A DNA stretch of 64,000 bases from Nonomuraea endophytica (GTDB taxonomy: Bacteria > Actinomycetota > Actinomycetes > Streptosporangiales > Streptosporangiaceae): assembly GCF_014203235.1 (NCBI RefSeq), contig NZ_JACHIN010000009.1, forward strand, positions 372,855 through 436,854. The letters are read 5' to 3'. Made by a program: the position numbers and the translations under genes. The notes under the pieces were generated by a model, which worked only from the letters and a program-made list of their open reading frames with translations, was not told the origin of the DNA and did no database searches. Below, piece after piece: positions 8,133 through 17,600 of the stretch. How positions within the stretch are numbered: position 1 is the first letter of the stretch; every line of letters begins with the position of its first letter.

Positions 8133-8963
8133 ATGCCGTTCGATTTCAACAAGCAGATCATCGAGGAGTTTCGGGCCAATCGTGGCCGGGTTGGGGGGCC
8201 TTTCGAGGGCGCTCGGCTGCTCCTGCTCACCACCACCGGGGCGCGCTCCGGTGAACAGCACACCGTTCCGCTCGGGTACCTGCATGACGGGGGCGAGCAG
8301 GTACTGGTGATCGGCTCCGCCAATGGGGCGGACCGTCATCCGGCGTGGTTTCACAACCTTGTCGCCGAGCCCACCGTCAACGTCGAGGACGGGATCTTCA
8401 CCTATGAGGCGCGGGCGACCGTACTCGAAGGTGCGGAACGGGAGGCGGCCTGGGCGCGGGCCGTTGAGGCCGATCCTGGGTGGGCCGAGTATCAGGCGCG
8501 TACCTCCCGGGTGATTCCGGTGATCGCGCTCAAGCAGACCGGTGGCGGGCCGCCGCCGGCATCGTCGTTCGGCGAGGCGCTGCGGATGATCCACGACGCC
8601 TTCCGGCGGGAACTGGTGCTCATTCGCAAGGAGATCGCCGAGTCTGGGCCCGGGCTGGGGGCGCAGTTGCGGGTCAACTGCCTCACGTTGTGCCAGGGGC
8701 TGCATGTTCACCATTCCCATGAGGACAGGGGGCTGTTTCCCGCTCTCTCGGCGCAGCATCCGGAGCTCGCCGAGGTGATGGATCGGCTTGGCGCCGAGCA
8801 TGAGAAGGTGGCCGCTTTGCTGGCCAGGTTGCAGGAGGTCGTCTCGACCGAGAGTGCGGACACGCCGGCCGTACTCAAGGAGGTCGAGGAGCTCGCGAGT
8901 GCGGTGGAGCAGCACCTCGACTACGAGGAGGAGCAGCTCATCCCGATCCTCGACGGGGCCTGA
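8133..8963 (+). CDS. F420-type (DDN-like) nitroreductase fused to a hemerythrin HHE domain
   Basis: A 276-residue two-domain protein. Residues 1-135 match the deazaflavin-dependent nitroreductase/quinone reductase family: FEGARLLLLTTTGARSG, then VPLGYLHDGG, VIGSANGADRHPAWFHNL and VNVEDG. The family uses F420H2 to reduce quinones, nitro compounds or peroxidised lipids. Residues about 150-276 form a hemerythrin-like four-helix domain with the iron ligands in HHSHEDRGLFPAL, HEKVAALLARL and HLDYEEEQLIPIL. The fusion suggests an oxygen- or redox-sensing input tied to an F420 reductase. ATG start with GGAGAAG immediately upstream. Monocistronic: a bidirectional terminator separates it from the converging SDR gene. 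Confidence 0.85.
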   Translation: MPFDFNKQIIEEFRANRGRVGGPFEGARLLLLTTTGARSGEQHTVPLGYLHDGGEQVLVIGSANGADRHPAWFHNLVAEPTVNVEDGIFTYEARATVLEGAEREAAWARAVEADPGWAEYQARTSRVIPVIALKQTGGGPPPASSFGEALRMIHDAFRRELVLIRKEIAESGPGLGAQLRVNCLTLCQGLHVHHSHEDRGLFPALSAQHPELAEVMDRLGAEHEKVAALLARLQEVVSTESADTPAVLKEVEELASAVEQHLDYEEEQLIPILDGA

Positions 8964-8977
8964 CGGTTTTTACTGAC

Positions 8978-9005
8978 GGGGCGGGCTCGAATCCGAGCCC
9001 GCCCC
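8978..9005. terminator. Bidirectional intrinsic terminator
   Basis: Perfect 12-bp stem GGGGCGGGCTCG / CGAGCCCGCCCC with an AATC loop, between the convergent reductase-hemerythrin and SDR genes. A T-run lies upstream (GGTTTTTACT), giving a U-tract only for the minus-strand transcript. Confidence 0.75.
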
Positions 9006-9006
9006 A

Positions 9007-9741
9007 TCAGGCGGTGGTTCCGGCGTCGATGGTGATGGCGGTGCCGGTGATGTTGCGGCCAGCCGGGCCCGCCAGGTGGACGACGGTGGCGGCGATGTCG
9101 TCCGGGTCGACGTAGCGGCCCAGGGCCGTGTAGGAACGTTCGCCGTCGGCGTCGGGGCCGTCGGCGGGGTTCATCTCGGTGTCCGTGGAGCCGGGATGTA
9201 CCAGGTTGGCGGTGATGTCCAACGGGCCCAGATCGCGAGCCAGCCCCTTGGTGAGGCCGATGAGGGCGGATTTGCTCATCGAGTACAGGGTCCACCCGGC
9301 ATAGGGGACACGTTCCGCCAGGCTGCTGCCGATCGTGACGATCCGCCCGCCGTTCCGCATGTACGGCACGGCCGCCTGAGCCAGCAGAAACGCGGCACGG
9401 GCGTGAACCGCCATCGTACGGTCGAGCTCCTCCAGCGTGACCTCCTCCAAAGGGCCGAAGGGGGCGATACCGGCGTTGTTCACCAGGATGTCGAGCCTGC
9501 CCAGGATGCCCGCGGCGTGGTCGACGGCCGCGCGGAGGGCGCGTTCGTCGGCGGCTTCGGCCTGGATGGCGGTGCCGCGCCGCCCGGCCGCCTCGATGTC
9601 CTTGACCACGGACTGGGCCTGGTGCGCGGCGCTGGCGTAGGTGATGGCGACGTCGGCGCCTGCCGCGGCCAGGCCGCGGGCGATGGCGGCGCCGATGCCC
9701 CTGCTGCCGCCGGTGACGAGGGCGGCCTTTCCGTGCAGCAT
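9007..9741 (-). CDS. Short-chain dehydrogenase/reductase (classical SDR)
   Basis: A 244-residue NAD(P)-dependent oxidoreductase. Seen in order: cofactor loop TGGSRGIGAAIA, NNAG, catalytic Ser in TIGSSLAERV, the Y-x3-K pair in YSMSKSALIGL, and a C-terminal GTAITIDAGTTA typical of the FabG/3-oxoacyl-reductase-like group. The ATG at 9741 is preceded by GGAGGA 6 bases upstream. The gene is divergent from a TetR-family regulator, and the shared promoter holds two matching palindromes. It is probably the regulator's target, responding to a small molecule that the SDR reduces or oxidises. Substrate unknown. Confidence 0.9.
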   Translation of the reverse strand: MLHGKAALVTGGSRGIGAAIARGLAAAGADVAITYASAAHQAQSVVKDIEAAGRRGTAIQAEAADERALRAAVDHAAGILGRLDILVNNAGIAPFGPLEEVTLEELDRTMAVHARAAFLLAQAAVPYMRNGGRIVTIGSSLAERVPYAGWTLYSMSKSALIGLTKGLARDLGPLDITANLVHPGSTDTEMNPADGPDADGERSYTALGRYVDPDDIAATVVHLAGPAGRNITGTAITIDAGTTA

Positions 9742-9758
9742 GAATGATCCTCCATAAG

Positions 9759-9800
9759 CGGAATAGATTCCGATTATGACAGTAAGCGGAATCAGTTCCG
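9759..9800. promoter_or_regulatory. Paired TetR-type operators in a divergent promoter
   Basis: CGGAATAGATTCCG (9759-9772, perfect 6-2-6 palindrome) and CGGAATCAGTTCCG (9787-9800, one mismatch), 28 bases apart and both preceded by AAG. They fill the gap between the SDR start and the TetR-family start, where such regulators normally bind. Confidence 0.7.
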
Positions 9801-9828
9801 GTTGGCAAGGGGTCGATAAGGTGTCCGG

Positions 9829-10389
9829 GTGACGCAGGAGCGGGCCGACGCCGCCAGGAACCGGGCGAAGATCCTCGCGGCGGCGGCCGAGCTCGTCGCC
9901 GACAAGGGCATCGAGGGGCTGGGGATGGCCGAGGTGGCGGCCGCCTCGGGGGTAGGGGTCGGCACGCTGTACCGGCGGTTCGGGGACCGGTCCGGGCTCG
10001 CCTACGCGCTGATCGATGCCAAGGAGCGGGAGTTCCAGGAGGCGTTCCTGTCCGGGCCGCCGCCGCTGGGGCCCGGCGCGCCGTCGGGGGAGCGGGTCCG
10101 GGCGTTTCTGCACGGGCTGGTCGATCGGACGTTCGCGCAACTGGACCTGTTGCTGATGGCGGAGACGGCCGGGCCTTTCGCGCGGTTCGGTGGGGCCTAT
10201 GAGGCATATCACCGGCATCTGTCGCTGCTCATCGCCGACGCCAACCCGTCCGCCGACGCGCCCTTCGCCGCCGACGCCCTGCTGGCCCCGCTCGCCGCCA
10301 ACCTCGTCATCCACCGCGGCCGCCCCCCCGCCGCCCTCAAATCCGGCCTCGACGAGCTCCTCCACGGCGTCCTCGCGTCCCCGACCTGA
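9829..10389 (+). CDS. TetR/AcrR-family transcriptional regulator
   Basis: A 186-residue regulator. The N-terminal helix-turn-helix is clear: RAKILAAAAELVADKG, then MAEVAAASGVGVGTLYRRFG. The remaining 130 residues are a helical ligand-binding domain (FLHGLVDRTFAQLDLLLMAE) without a recognisable ligand class. GTG start. Divergent from the SDR gene over an 87-base promoter with two palindromic operators. It probably represses both genes until an effector binds. Confidence 0.9.
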   Translation: MTQERADAARNRAKILAAAAELVADKGIEGLGMAEVAAASGVGVGTLYRRFGDRSGLAYALIDAKEREFQEAFLSGPPPLGPGAPSGERVRAFLHGLVDRTFAQLDLLLMAETAGPFARFGGAYEAYHRHLSLLIADANPSADAPFAADALLAPLAANLVIHRGRPPAALKSGLDELLHGVLASPT

Positions 10390-10544
10390 CCCCTCTCAAT
10401 CCGCCCCATCCCTTACGGCAAGCCGCCCCCACCCCACCCGCCGACCCGCGCTGGCGCCGATCGTGGGGGTCGCTTCTCACGTCGGACAAATGCCCCGCCG
10501 TAACGGCCCCCCTTGCCCAGCAAGCCGGACAACGCAACCAGGGC

Positions 10545-10632
10545 GGCCGGGCCGTACCGGAGAAGGGGCCGGGCCGTACCGGAGAAGGCGGCCGGGGCCG
10601 TACTGGAGAAGGGCCGGGCCGTACTTGAGAGG
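10545..10632. repeat. Short tandem repeat upstream of adnA, four 20-23-bp units
   Basis: Four consecutive copies of a unit near GGCCGGGCCGTACCGGAGAA(GG), starting at 10545, 10567, 10590 and 10613; the last two have diverged (GTACTGG, GTACTTG). They lie in the 380-base gap between the TetR gene and adnA. The rest of that gap (10390-10544 and 10633-10771) shows only GC-rich sequence without a clear promoter. Confidence 0.8.
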
Positions 10633-10771
10633 GGAACGGGGCGGCGGAGCTGTGCTGGAGGAAGGTGGTTGGTGGGCGGCGGGTTGGCGGGATATTGGGG
10701 GATTGGGCCGGTAGCGTGGGCGGACTCGTGGGGAGAACGGTCAAGGCGGCACGATCTACCCCTGTGGTCTG

Positions 10772-13700
10772 GTGGAATCTAGTGCTGTGAGTGGTCAGAC
10801 CTGGCGGTTGGTGCGACGTGGGGGCGGGGGACCGGTTGAGGCCCCTGTGCTCGACGAATACCAGCGTGCCGTGGTCGAACATCCCGGTGGGCCGATGCTG
10901 GTTCTGGCTGGTCCCGGCACCGGGAAGACGACCACTGTCGTGGAGACCGTCGTCGACCGGATCGAACGGCGCGGGATGGATCCCGAGCGGGTGCTCATCC
11001 TCACGTTCAGCCGGAAGGCCGCCGGTGAGCTGCGGGAACGTGTCACCGGACGGCTGCGGCGCACCACGCGTACACCCCTGGCCCTCACCTTCCACAGCTA
11101 CGCCTACGCGTTGCTGCGGCGCGAGGCCCTGCAGGCGGCGATGGAGCCGCCGCGGTTGCTGAGCGGGCCTGAGCAGTTGCTGGAGATCCGCCGCCTGCTC
11201 CACGGCGAGCTGGAGGACGGCGCGCGCGAGTGGCCGCCGGCGTTGCGGGAGCCGCTGAAGACGCGCGGGTTCGCCGAGGAACTGCGCGACTTCCTGTCCC
11301 GGGCGGGCGAACGCGGCCTCGACGGCGACCGCCTGGTCGCGCTCGGCTACCAGCACGGCAGGGCCGACTGGGTGGCCGCGGGCAAGTTCTCCCTGCGTTA
11401 TCAGGAGCGGTTCGACCTCGACCCCGAGCCGGTGCTCGACTACGCCGAACTGATCAAGGCCGCGGCCGGTCTCCTGTCCGACCCCGACGTGCGCCGCCGC
11501 GAGCGGGCCGCCTACGACATGGTCTTCGTGGACGAGTACCAGGACACCGATCCGGCCCAGGAATACCTCCTGCAGCAGCTCGCCGGAGACGGCCGCGACC
11601 TGATCGCGGTGGGCGACCCCGACCAGTCCATCTACGGCTTCCGCGGCGCCGACGTCCGCGGGATCCTGCGCTTCCCCGAGCGCTTCCGCACCCTGGACGG
11701 CCGCGACGCGCCCGTCGTCGCCCTGCGCGTGTGCCGCCGCAGCGGCGCCGACCTCCTGACGGCCTCCCGCCGCGTCGCCTCCCGCCTGCCCGCCGCCCCC
11801 ACCCCCGACACCACCTTCACCCCACCCGCCTCATCCGGTACGGCCCAGCCGCCCGCTCAGGCGGCGAAGGAGCAGGACACCGCCTTCGAAACCCTCCTAA
11901 CCACCGGCCCAACAGACGACCAGCCCGACGATGCCGATCTGGCCGACGAAGGCGATGAGGCCGACCTGCCCGACGAGACCGACCTGTCGGATGAGGCCGA
12001 TCTGTCCGCCGAGGGCGACGAGGCCGGTCTGTCCGACGGCGGCGGCGGGGCCGATCTGCCCGACAACGGCGACGAGGCGGGCTCCCCGTCTGCCGACGCC
12101 TCTCCCGAGCTTCCGGCCGGGGAACTACCTGCCCCGGTTGCCGTGCCGCAGGAGCGGAAGGCCTGGGGGCACCGGGACCTGGTGCCCCTGGACGACGCCG
12201 AACCCGGAGAGGTGCGGGTCCTGCTGGCCGACTCCACGAGCCAGGAGGCCGCCGTGGTGGCCGACGCGCTGCGCCGGGCGCACCTGATCGACGGTGTGTC
12301 GTGGCACCGGATGGCCGTGCTGGTCCGCTCGGCCACCCGGCAGGTGCCGCTGCTGCGCCGCGCGCTGGTGAGTGCGGGCGTGCCCACGATGGTGGCGGGC
12401 GATGAGGTGCCGATCGCCCAGGAGCCCGGGGTCCGGCCGTTGCTGACGATGCTCCGGATGGCCCTGTACCCGGGCGAGCTGGACGAGTCCGTGGTGGAGG
12501 AGCTGCTCACCGGTCCGCTGGGTGGCACCGACATGATCGGTGTGCGCCGCCTCCGCCGTGCCCTGAAGATCGCCGAAAACGAGGCCGCCGCCACCGAAGA
12601 AACCGCCTCCGACCAGGAAGACGCCTCAGGCCAAGAGCAGAGCCCCTCGGACCAGCAGGAAAGCGCCCCAGAAGACGACGTCCCCGGCGAGCAGAGCGCT
12701 TCCAGCGGAGAGAGCGCCTCCGGTGAAGGGACCTCCGGCGAAGGGACCTCCGGTAGTGGCGCCTCCGGTGAAGGGACCTCCGGCGAAGGGACCTCCGGTA
12801 GTGGCGCCTCCGGTGAAGGGACCTCCGGCGAAGGGACCTCTGGTGAGGGCGCCTTCGGCGGTAAGGACTCCAGCGACGACGTCTCCGGTGAAGACGGGAC
12901 CGATGGGGAGGACGGGCCGGGGCGGGCTGTCAGGTCGTCTGGGGAACTGCTCGTGGCCGCTGTTCTGGATGTGCGGGAGTTGACCCGCATCGAGCCCCAC
13001 ATAGCCCACCCCGCAGAACGCGTGGCCCACCTCCTCCACGCCGCCAAAGAGGCCGCAAAGGCCCAGAGCACAGCAGAAGAGGTTCTCTGGGCGATCTGGC
13101 AGGGCAGCGGCCTGGCCGAGCGATGGACCGACCTGAGCCTGTCCGGGGGCGCGCGCGGCGCCCAGGCGGACCGTGATCTGGACGCCGTCGTGGCGTTGTT
13201 CGATCATGCCGCCAGGTTCGTGGACCGCATGCCCAGGGCGGGCGCGGAGGTGTTCCTGGACGACATCGCCTCCCAGGAGATCCCCGGCGACACCCTGGCC
13301 GAACGCGCCCCGGACGGCGATGCCGTGCGGGTGCTGACCGCGCATCGGTCCAAGGGGCTGGAGTGGGACGTCGTGGTGGTGGCGGGCGTTCAGGAGGGTG
13401 TCTGGCCGGATCTGCGGCTGCGGGGTTCGATGCTGGGCGCCGAGGACCTGGTGGAACTGGCCGGGGGGGCGCAGCCGAGTACCGCGTCGCTGGCCTCGAA
13501 GCTCTTGGCCGAGGAACGCCGCCTGTTCTACGTGGCCGCTACCAGGGCAAGGAAGAAGCTGGTGGTGACGGCGGTGGGTGGTGAGGACACCGATGAGCGG
13601 CCGTCGCGGTTTCTGGCCGAGCTGATGCCGGGCTCCGTGGACGCGGCGACGGTGGACGACCAGGCCCGGTGGCTGAACATGTCGGCGCTCGTGGCCGACC

Positions 13701-14626
13701 TCCGCAGCGCCGTAACAGATCCCACAAAGTCGGCAAAAATACGACAGAAGGCCGCGCAGCAACTCGCCAGGCTCGCCGCCGCGGGCGTGCAGGGCGCGCA
13801 TCCCAACGACTGGTACGCGCTGACGCCGATCTCCGACGACCGCCCACTCGGCTGGCCGGACGACATCGTGCGCATCTCGCCCTCGGCCGTGGAGAGCTTC
13901 ACCAAGTGCGGCCTGCGCTGGCTCCTGGAGACGGCCGTCGGCGCCGCCGGGACGAGCAGCGCCCAGGGCCTCGGCACGGTCATTCACGCCCTGGCCGTGC
14001 TGGCCGCCACCGACCTGCCCAGCGAGGACCTTCTCGGCCGCCGCCTGGACGACATCTGGGGCGAGCTGGACTTCGGCGGCGTCTGGTTCAACCGCAAGCA
14101 GCGCCAGGTGGCCGAGCAGATGATCGCCAAGTTCCTGCGCTGGCACAAGGAGAACCCGCGCGAACTGGTCGCACTGGAGGAGGCGTTCACCGCCACGGTC
14201 GGCGACGGCGTGCTGATCAAGGGCCGCGTGGACCGGGTCGAACGCGACTCCGACGGCAGGGCCGTCATCATCGACCTCAAGACCGGGTCGAGCAAGCCCA
14301 AGGCGGGCGACCTCGACCGCCATCCCCAGCTGGGCGTCTACCAGCTGGCCGCGCTGCTGGGCGCGTTCGCCAGGCACGGCATGACCGAGCCGGGCGGCGC
14401 CTCGCTGGTGCAGCTCGGCAAGGCGGGCGGCAAGAACGACGCGCTGGAGCAGGCGCAGCCCGCGCTGGCCGACGACCGGGACCCCACCTGGGCCAAGGAC
14501 CTGGTCGACACCGTCGCGATCGGCATGTCGGGCCCGTTCTTCCAGGCGAAGGTCAACGACGGCTGCCGTACGTGCGCCGCGCGGGCCAGTTGCCCGGTCA
14601 ACGACAACGGGGGACAGGTTTGCTGA
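10772..14626 (+). CDS. adnA: AdnA-like ATP-dependent helicase/nuclease subunit
   Basis: UvrD-like motor fused to a RecB-like nuclease, one half of the actinobacterial AdnAB complex that resects double-strand breaks. Walker A is AGPGTGKTT at about residue 46; motif II is VFVDEYQDTDPA at about 250; helicase motifs VGDPDQSIYGFRGAD and LTAHRSKGLEWD follow. The C-terminal nuclease shows RVDRVERDSDGRAVIIDLKT and HPQLGVYQL. FTKCGLRW plus CRTCAARASC give four cysteines of an Fe-S staple. At 1284 residues it is about 200 longer than the mycobacterial protein (about 1055 from memory). The excess is two acidic low-complexity inserts, near residues 345-460 and 605-720. The start may be GTG 10772 or GTG 10787; no strong ribosome site decides. 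The stop overlaps adnB. Confidence 0.88.
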   Translation: MESSAVSGQTWRLVRRGGGGPVEAPVLDEYQRAVVEHPGGPMLVLAGPGTGKTTTVVETVVDRIERRGMDPERVLILTFSRKAAGELRERVTGRLRRTTRTPLALTFHSYAYALLRREALQAAMEPPRLLSGPEQLLEIRRLLHGELEDGAREWPPALREPLKTRGFAEELRDFLSRAGERGLDGDRLVALGYQHGRADWVAAGKFSLRYQERFDLDPEPVLDYAELIKAAAGLLSDPDVRRRERAAYDMVFVDEYQDTDPAQEYLLQQLAGDGRDLIAVGDPDQSIYGFRGADVRGILRFPERFRTLDGRDAPVVALRVCRRSGADLLTASRRVASRLPAAPTPDTTFTPPASSGTAQPPAQAAKEQDTAFETLLTTGPTDDQPDDADLADEGDEADLPDETDLSDEADLSAEGDEAGLSDGGGGADLPDNGDEAGSPSADASPELPAGELPAPVAVPQERKAWGHRDLVPLDDAEPGEVRVLLADSTSQEAAVVADALRRAHLIDGVSWHRMAVLVRSATRQVPLLRRALVSAGVPTMVAGDEVPIAQEPGVRPLLTMLRMALYPGELDESVVEELLTGPLGGTDMIGVRRLRRALKIAENEAAATEETASDQEDASGQEQSPSDQQESAPEDDVPGEQSASSGESASGEGTSGEGTSGSGASGEGTSGEGTSGSGASGEGTSGEGTSGEGAFGGKDSSDDVSGEDGTDGEDGPGRAVRSSGELLVAAVLDVRELTRIEPHIAHPAERVAHLLHAAKEAAKAQSTAEEVLWAIWQGSGLAERWTDLSLSGGARGAQADRDLDAVVALFDHAARFVDRMPRAGAEVFLDDIASQEIPGDTLAERAPDGDAVRVLTAHRSKGLEWDVVVVAGVQEGVWPDLRLRGSMLGAEDLVELAGGAQPSTASLASKLLAEERRLFYVAATRARKKLVVTAVGGEDTDERPSRFLAELMPGSVDAATVDDQARWLNMSALVADLRSAVTDPTKSAKIRQKAAQQLARLAAAGVQGAHPNDWYALTPISDDRPLGWPDDIVRISPSAVESFTKCGLRWLLETAVGAAGTSSAQGLGTVIHALAVLAATDLPSEDLLGRRLDDIWGELDFGGVWFNRKQRQVAEQMIAKFLRWHKENPRELVALEEAFTATVGDGVLIKGRVDRVERDSDGRAVIIDLKTGSSKPKAGDLDRHPQLGVYQLAALLGAFARHGMTEPGGASLVQLGKAGGKNDALEQAQPALADDRDPTWAKDLVDTVAIGMSGPFFQAKVNDGCRTCAARASCPVNDNGGQVC
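12722..12841 (+). repeat. 45-bp in-frame tandem repeat inside adnA
   Basis: Two full copies (12722-12766 and 12767-12811) and a 30-base partial third copy of a 45-base unit. It encodes GEGTSGEGTSGSGAS, an acidic, flexible linker in the middle of the helicase region. Unit length is a multiple of three, so copy number can change without breaking the frame. Confidence 0.9.
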
Positions 14627-17600
14627 GTCCGGGAGAGCTCGCCGACAAGCTGGGCGTGCTGCCGCCGACTCCGGAGCAGGAGCACGTCATCCAGGCGCCG
14701 CTGGAGCCGATGGTCGTGATGGCCGGGGCGGGTTCCGGCAAGAGCGAGACGATGGCCGGGCGCGTGGTCTGGCTGGTCGCCAACGGGCTGGTGCGCCCCG
14801 GGAACGTGCTCGGCCTCACCTTCACCCGCAAGGCCGCCGCGGAGCTGGCGAACCGGGTGCGTGAGCGCCTCAACGGCCTGGTCGAGGCGGGCCTGGTCGA
14901 GCAGTCGCTGCTGGACGACGAGCCGGCCGTCTCCACCTACCACGCCTATGCCGCCCGCCTGGTCACCGACCACGCCCTGCGGGAGGCGCTGGAGCCGACG
15001 ATGCGCCTGGTCACCCCGGCCGTCTCGTGGCAGCTGGCCTCGCGGGTCGTGGCGATGTACGACGGGCCGATGGACAAGATCGAGCTGGGGCCGCCGTCGG
15101 TCACGGCCGCCGTACTGGAGCTCGCGGGAGAGCTGTCCGAGCACCTGCGCGCCGGCGGCGACGTGCGGGGCGTCGGCGAGTGGCTCGACGAGCAGTACGG
15201 CATGCTCCCCGCCAAGACCATCGCGGCCCAGCGCAAGCCCATCGCGGTGCAACGGGCGAGGGAGCAGCTGCTTCCCCTGGTGGCGGCGTACGAACGGCTG
15301 AAGCGCGGCCGCGAGGTCATCGACTACGGCGACCAGATGTCACTGGCCGCCCGGATCGCCGCCAAGCACGCGGAAGTCGGCCAGATCGAACGCGACAGGT
15401 TCTCCGTCGTCCTCCTTGACGAGTACCAGGACACCAGCCACGCCCAGCTCGTCCTGCTCAGGAGCCTGTTCGGCGGCGGCCACCCGGTCACCGCGGTCGG
15501 CGACCCCTGCCAGTCCATCTACGGCTGGCGCGGCGCCTCCGCCGGAAACCTGCGCCGCTTCTCCCAGGACTTCAGGACGGCCTCCGGCGACCGGGCCCCG
15601 GTACGTCAGCTCTCGGTCAGCTTCCGCAACGGCGACCGCGTCCTCGACGTCGCCGCCCGGGTCCAGATCCCGCTGCGCATGGAGGCCAGGGAAGTCCCGG
15701 TCCTGGTGCCCGGCGCCAACCGCAAGGACCGCGGCCGCGTCACCTGCGCCTTCCACGAGACCGCCGAGGACGAGGCCGAGTGGATCGCCGAGGGCGTCAA
15801 GAAGATGCTCGGCCAGGAGGTCGCCCCCGACGGCCTGCCCTGGGGCGAGAAGGAACGCAAGAAGACCCTGGAACTCCAGCCCCAGGACGTGGCGATCCTG
15901 GCCCGCAAGCGTTCGCAGTTCCCCGCCCTGCGCCGGGCTCTTGAGGCCCGCGACATCCCGGTGGAGGTCGTCGGCCTCGGCGGCCTGCTCACCGTCCCCG
16001 AGGTCAACGACATCGTCGCCACCCTCCGCGCCCTGTATGACCCGACGGCCGGAGACGCCCTGGCCAGGCTCATGGCCGGTCCACGGTGGCGCATCGGCCC
16101 CGCCGACCTGCGCCAGCTCGGCGAGTACGCCCGCGAGCTCACCCGCGAGGCCAGGGAGGGCACCCGGCCGGAGAAGGACCCGCTCGACCAGGTGGTCGTG
16201 GACCTGGCCGAGGAACGCGGCAGCCTGATCGACGCCCTGGACGAGCTGCCCGACCGCGAGGAGTGGCTGGAGTCGTTCTCGCCGCTGGCCAGGACCCGCC
16301 TGGTCGCGCTGGCCCACGAGCTGCGCCAGTTGCGCGCCCACACTGCCCAGCCGCTGCCCGACCTGATCACCGAGGTGGAGCGGAAGCTCGGCCTCGACAT
16401 CGAGGTGGCCGCGCGCGGCGGCACGGTCAGCGCCTTCGCCGCCCGCGCCGACCTGGACGCCTTCCTGGACGCCGCCTCCCGCTTCGCCGGGGACGCCGAG
16501 GACCCGACGCTCGGCGCCTTCCTGGCCTACCTGGAGGCGGCGGAGAGCGAGGAGTTCGGGCTGGAGGCGGGGCGCGTGGGCGAGAGCAACAGCGTGAAGC
16601 TGATGACCGTGCACGCCTCGAAGGGCCTGGAGTGGCCGGTCGTGGTGGTGCCGGGACTGTCGCAGCTCATCAGCTCGAAGGGCACGATCGCCACCGGCAG
16701 CATGTTCCCCGCGACACCGGTCACCAACAGCCGGTGGACGGACAACCCGCGCAAGCTCCCGTACCCGCTGAGAGGGGATGTCGCGGACCTGCCCCGGCTG
16801 GGCGGGCTGAGCAAGGAGGAGCTGACGGCGTTCGACGAGCGCTGCCGCGCGCGCGACCTCATGGAGGAGCGGCGGCTCGCCTACGTGGCGGTCACCCGGG
16901 CCCACTATCACCTGATCGCCTCCGGCTACCGCTGGGGCAGTGCCACCAAGCCGCTGGAGCCGTCGGACTTCCTGCTGGAGATCCGCGACACCAGCGACCG
17001 GGTGGCCTTCTGGGCCCCGGATCTGGCCGAGGGCGCGACCAACCCGCTGCTGGACGAGCCCGCCGAGGCGACCTGGCCGGTGGTCCCGGAGGGCGACAGG
17101 TACGAGGCCGTCCTGGACGGGGCCCGCCTGGTCGAGGACGCGCTGTCGGGGCAGCTTGAGGCCGCGCCCGAGGAAGCGCTGAAGACGTTCGAGCAGGAGC
17201 GCGTCCGGGCCTGGGAACGCGACACCGACCTGCTGCTGCGCGAGCGCGAACTGTATCGGCGCGGCGGCGGCAGGACCGTCGAGCTGCCGTCGAAGCTGAC
17301 CGTCTCGTCGCTGGTCACGCTGGCCGCCGACGCCAAGGAACTGGCCCGCAGGATCCGCCGCCCGGTCCCGGTCAAGCCCGCGCCGCTGGCCCGCCGGGGC
17401 ACCTCGTTCCACCGCTGGCTGGAGACGCGCTGGGACCAGCAGCGCCTCATCGACGACTTCGAGCTGCCCGGCCTGGACATCGTGGAGGAAGAGGCCGATG
17501 TACGGCTGGCCGAGCTGCAGGAACGCTTCGAGGAGAGCGAATGGGCCACCCGCAAGCCCCTCGACCTTGAGGTGCCCTTCGAGACCATGATCGCCGACCG

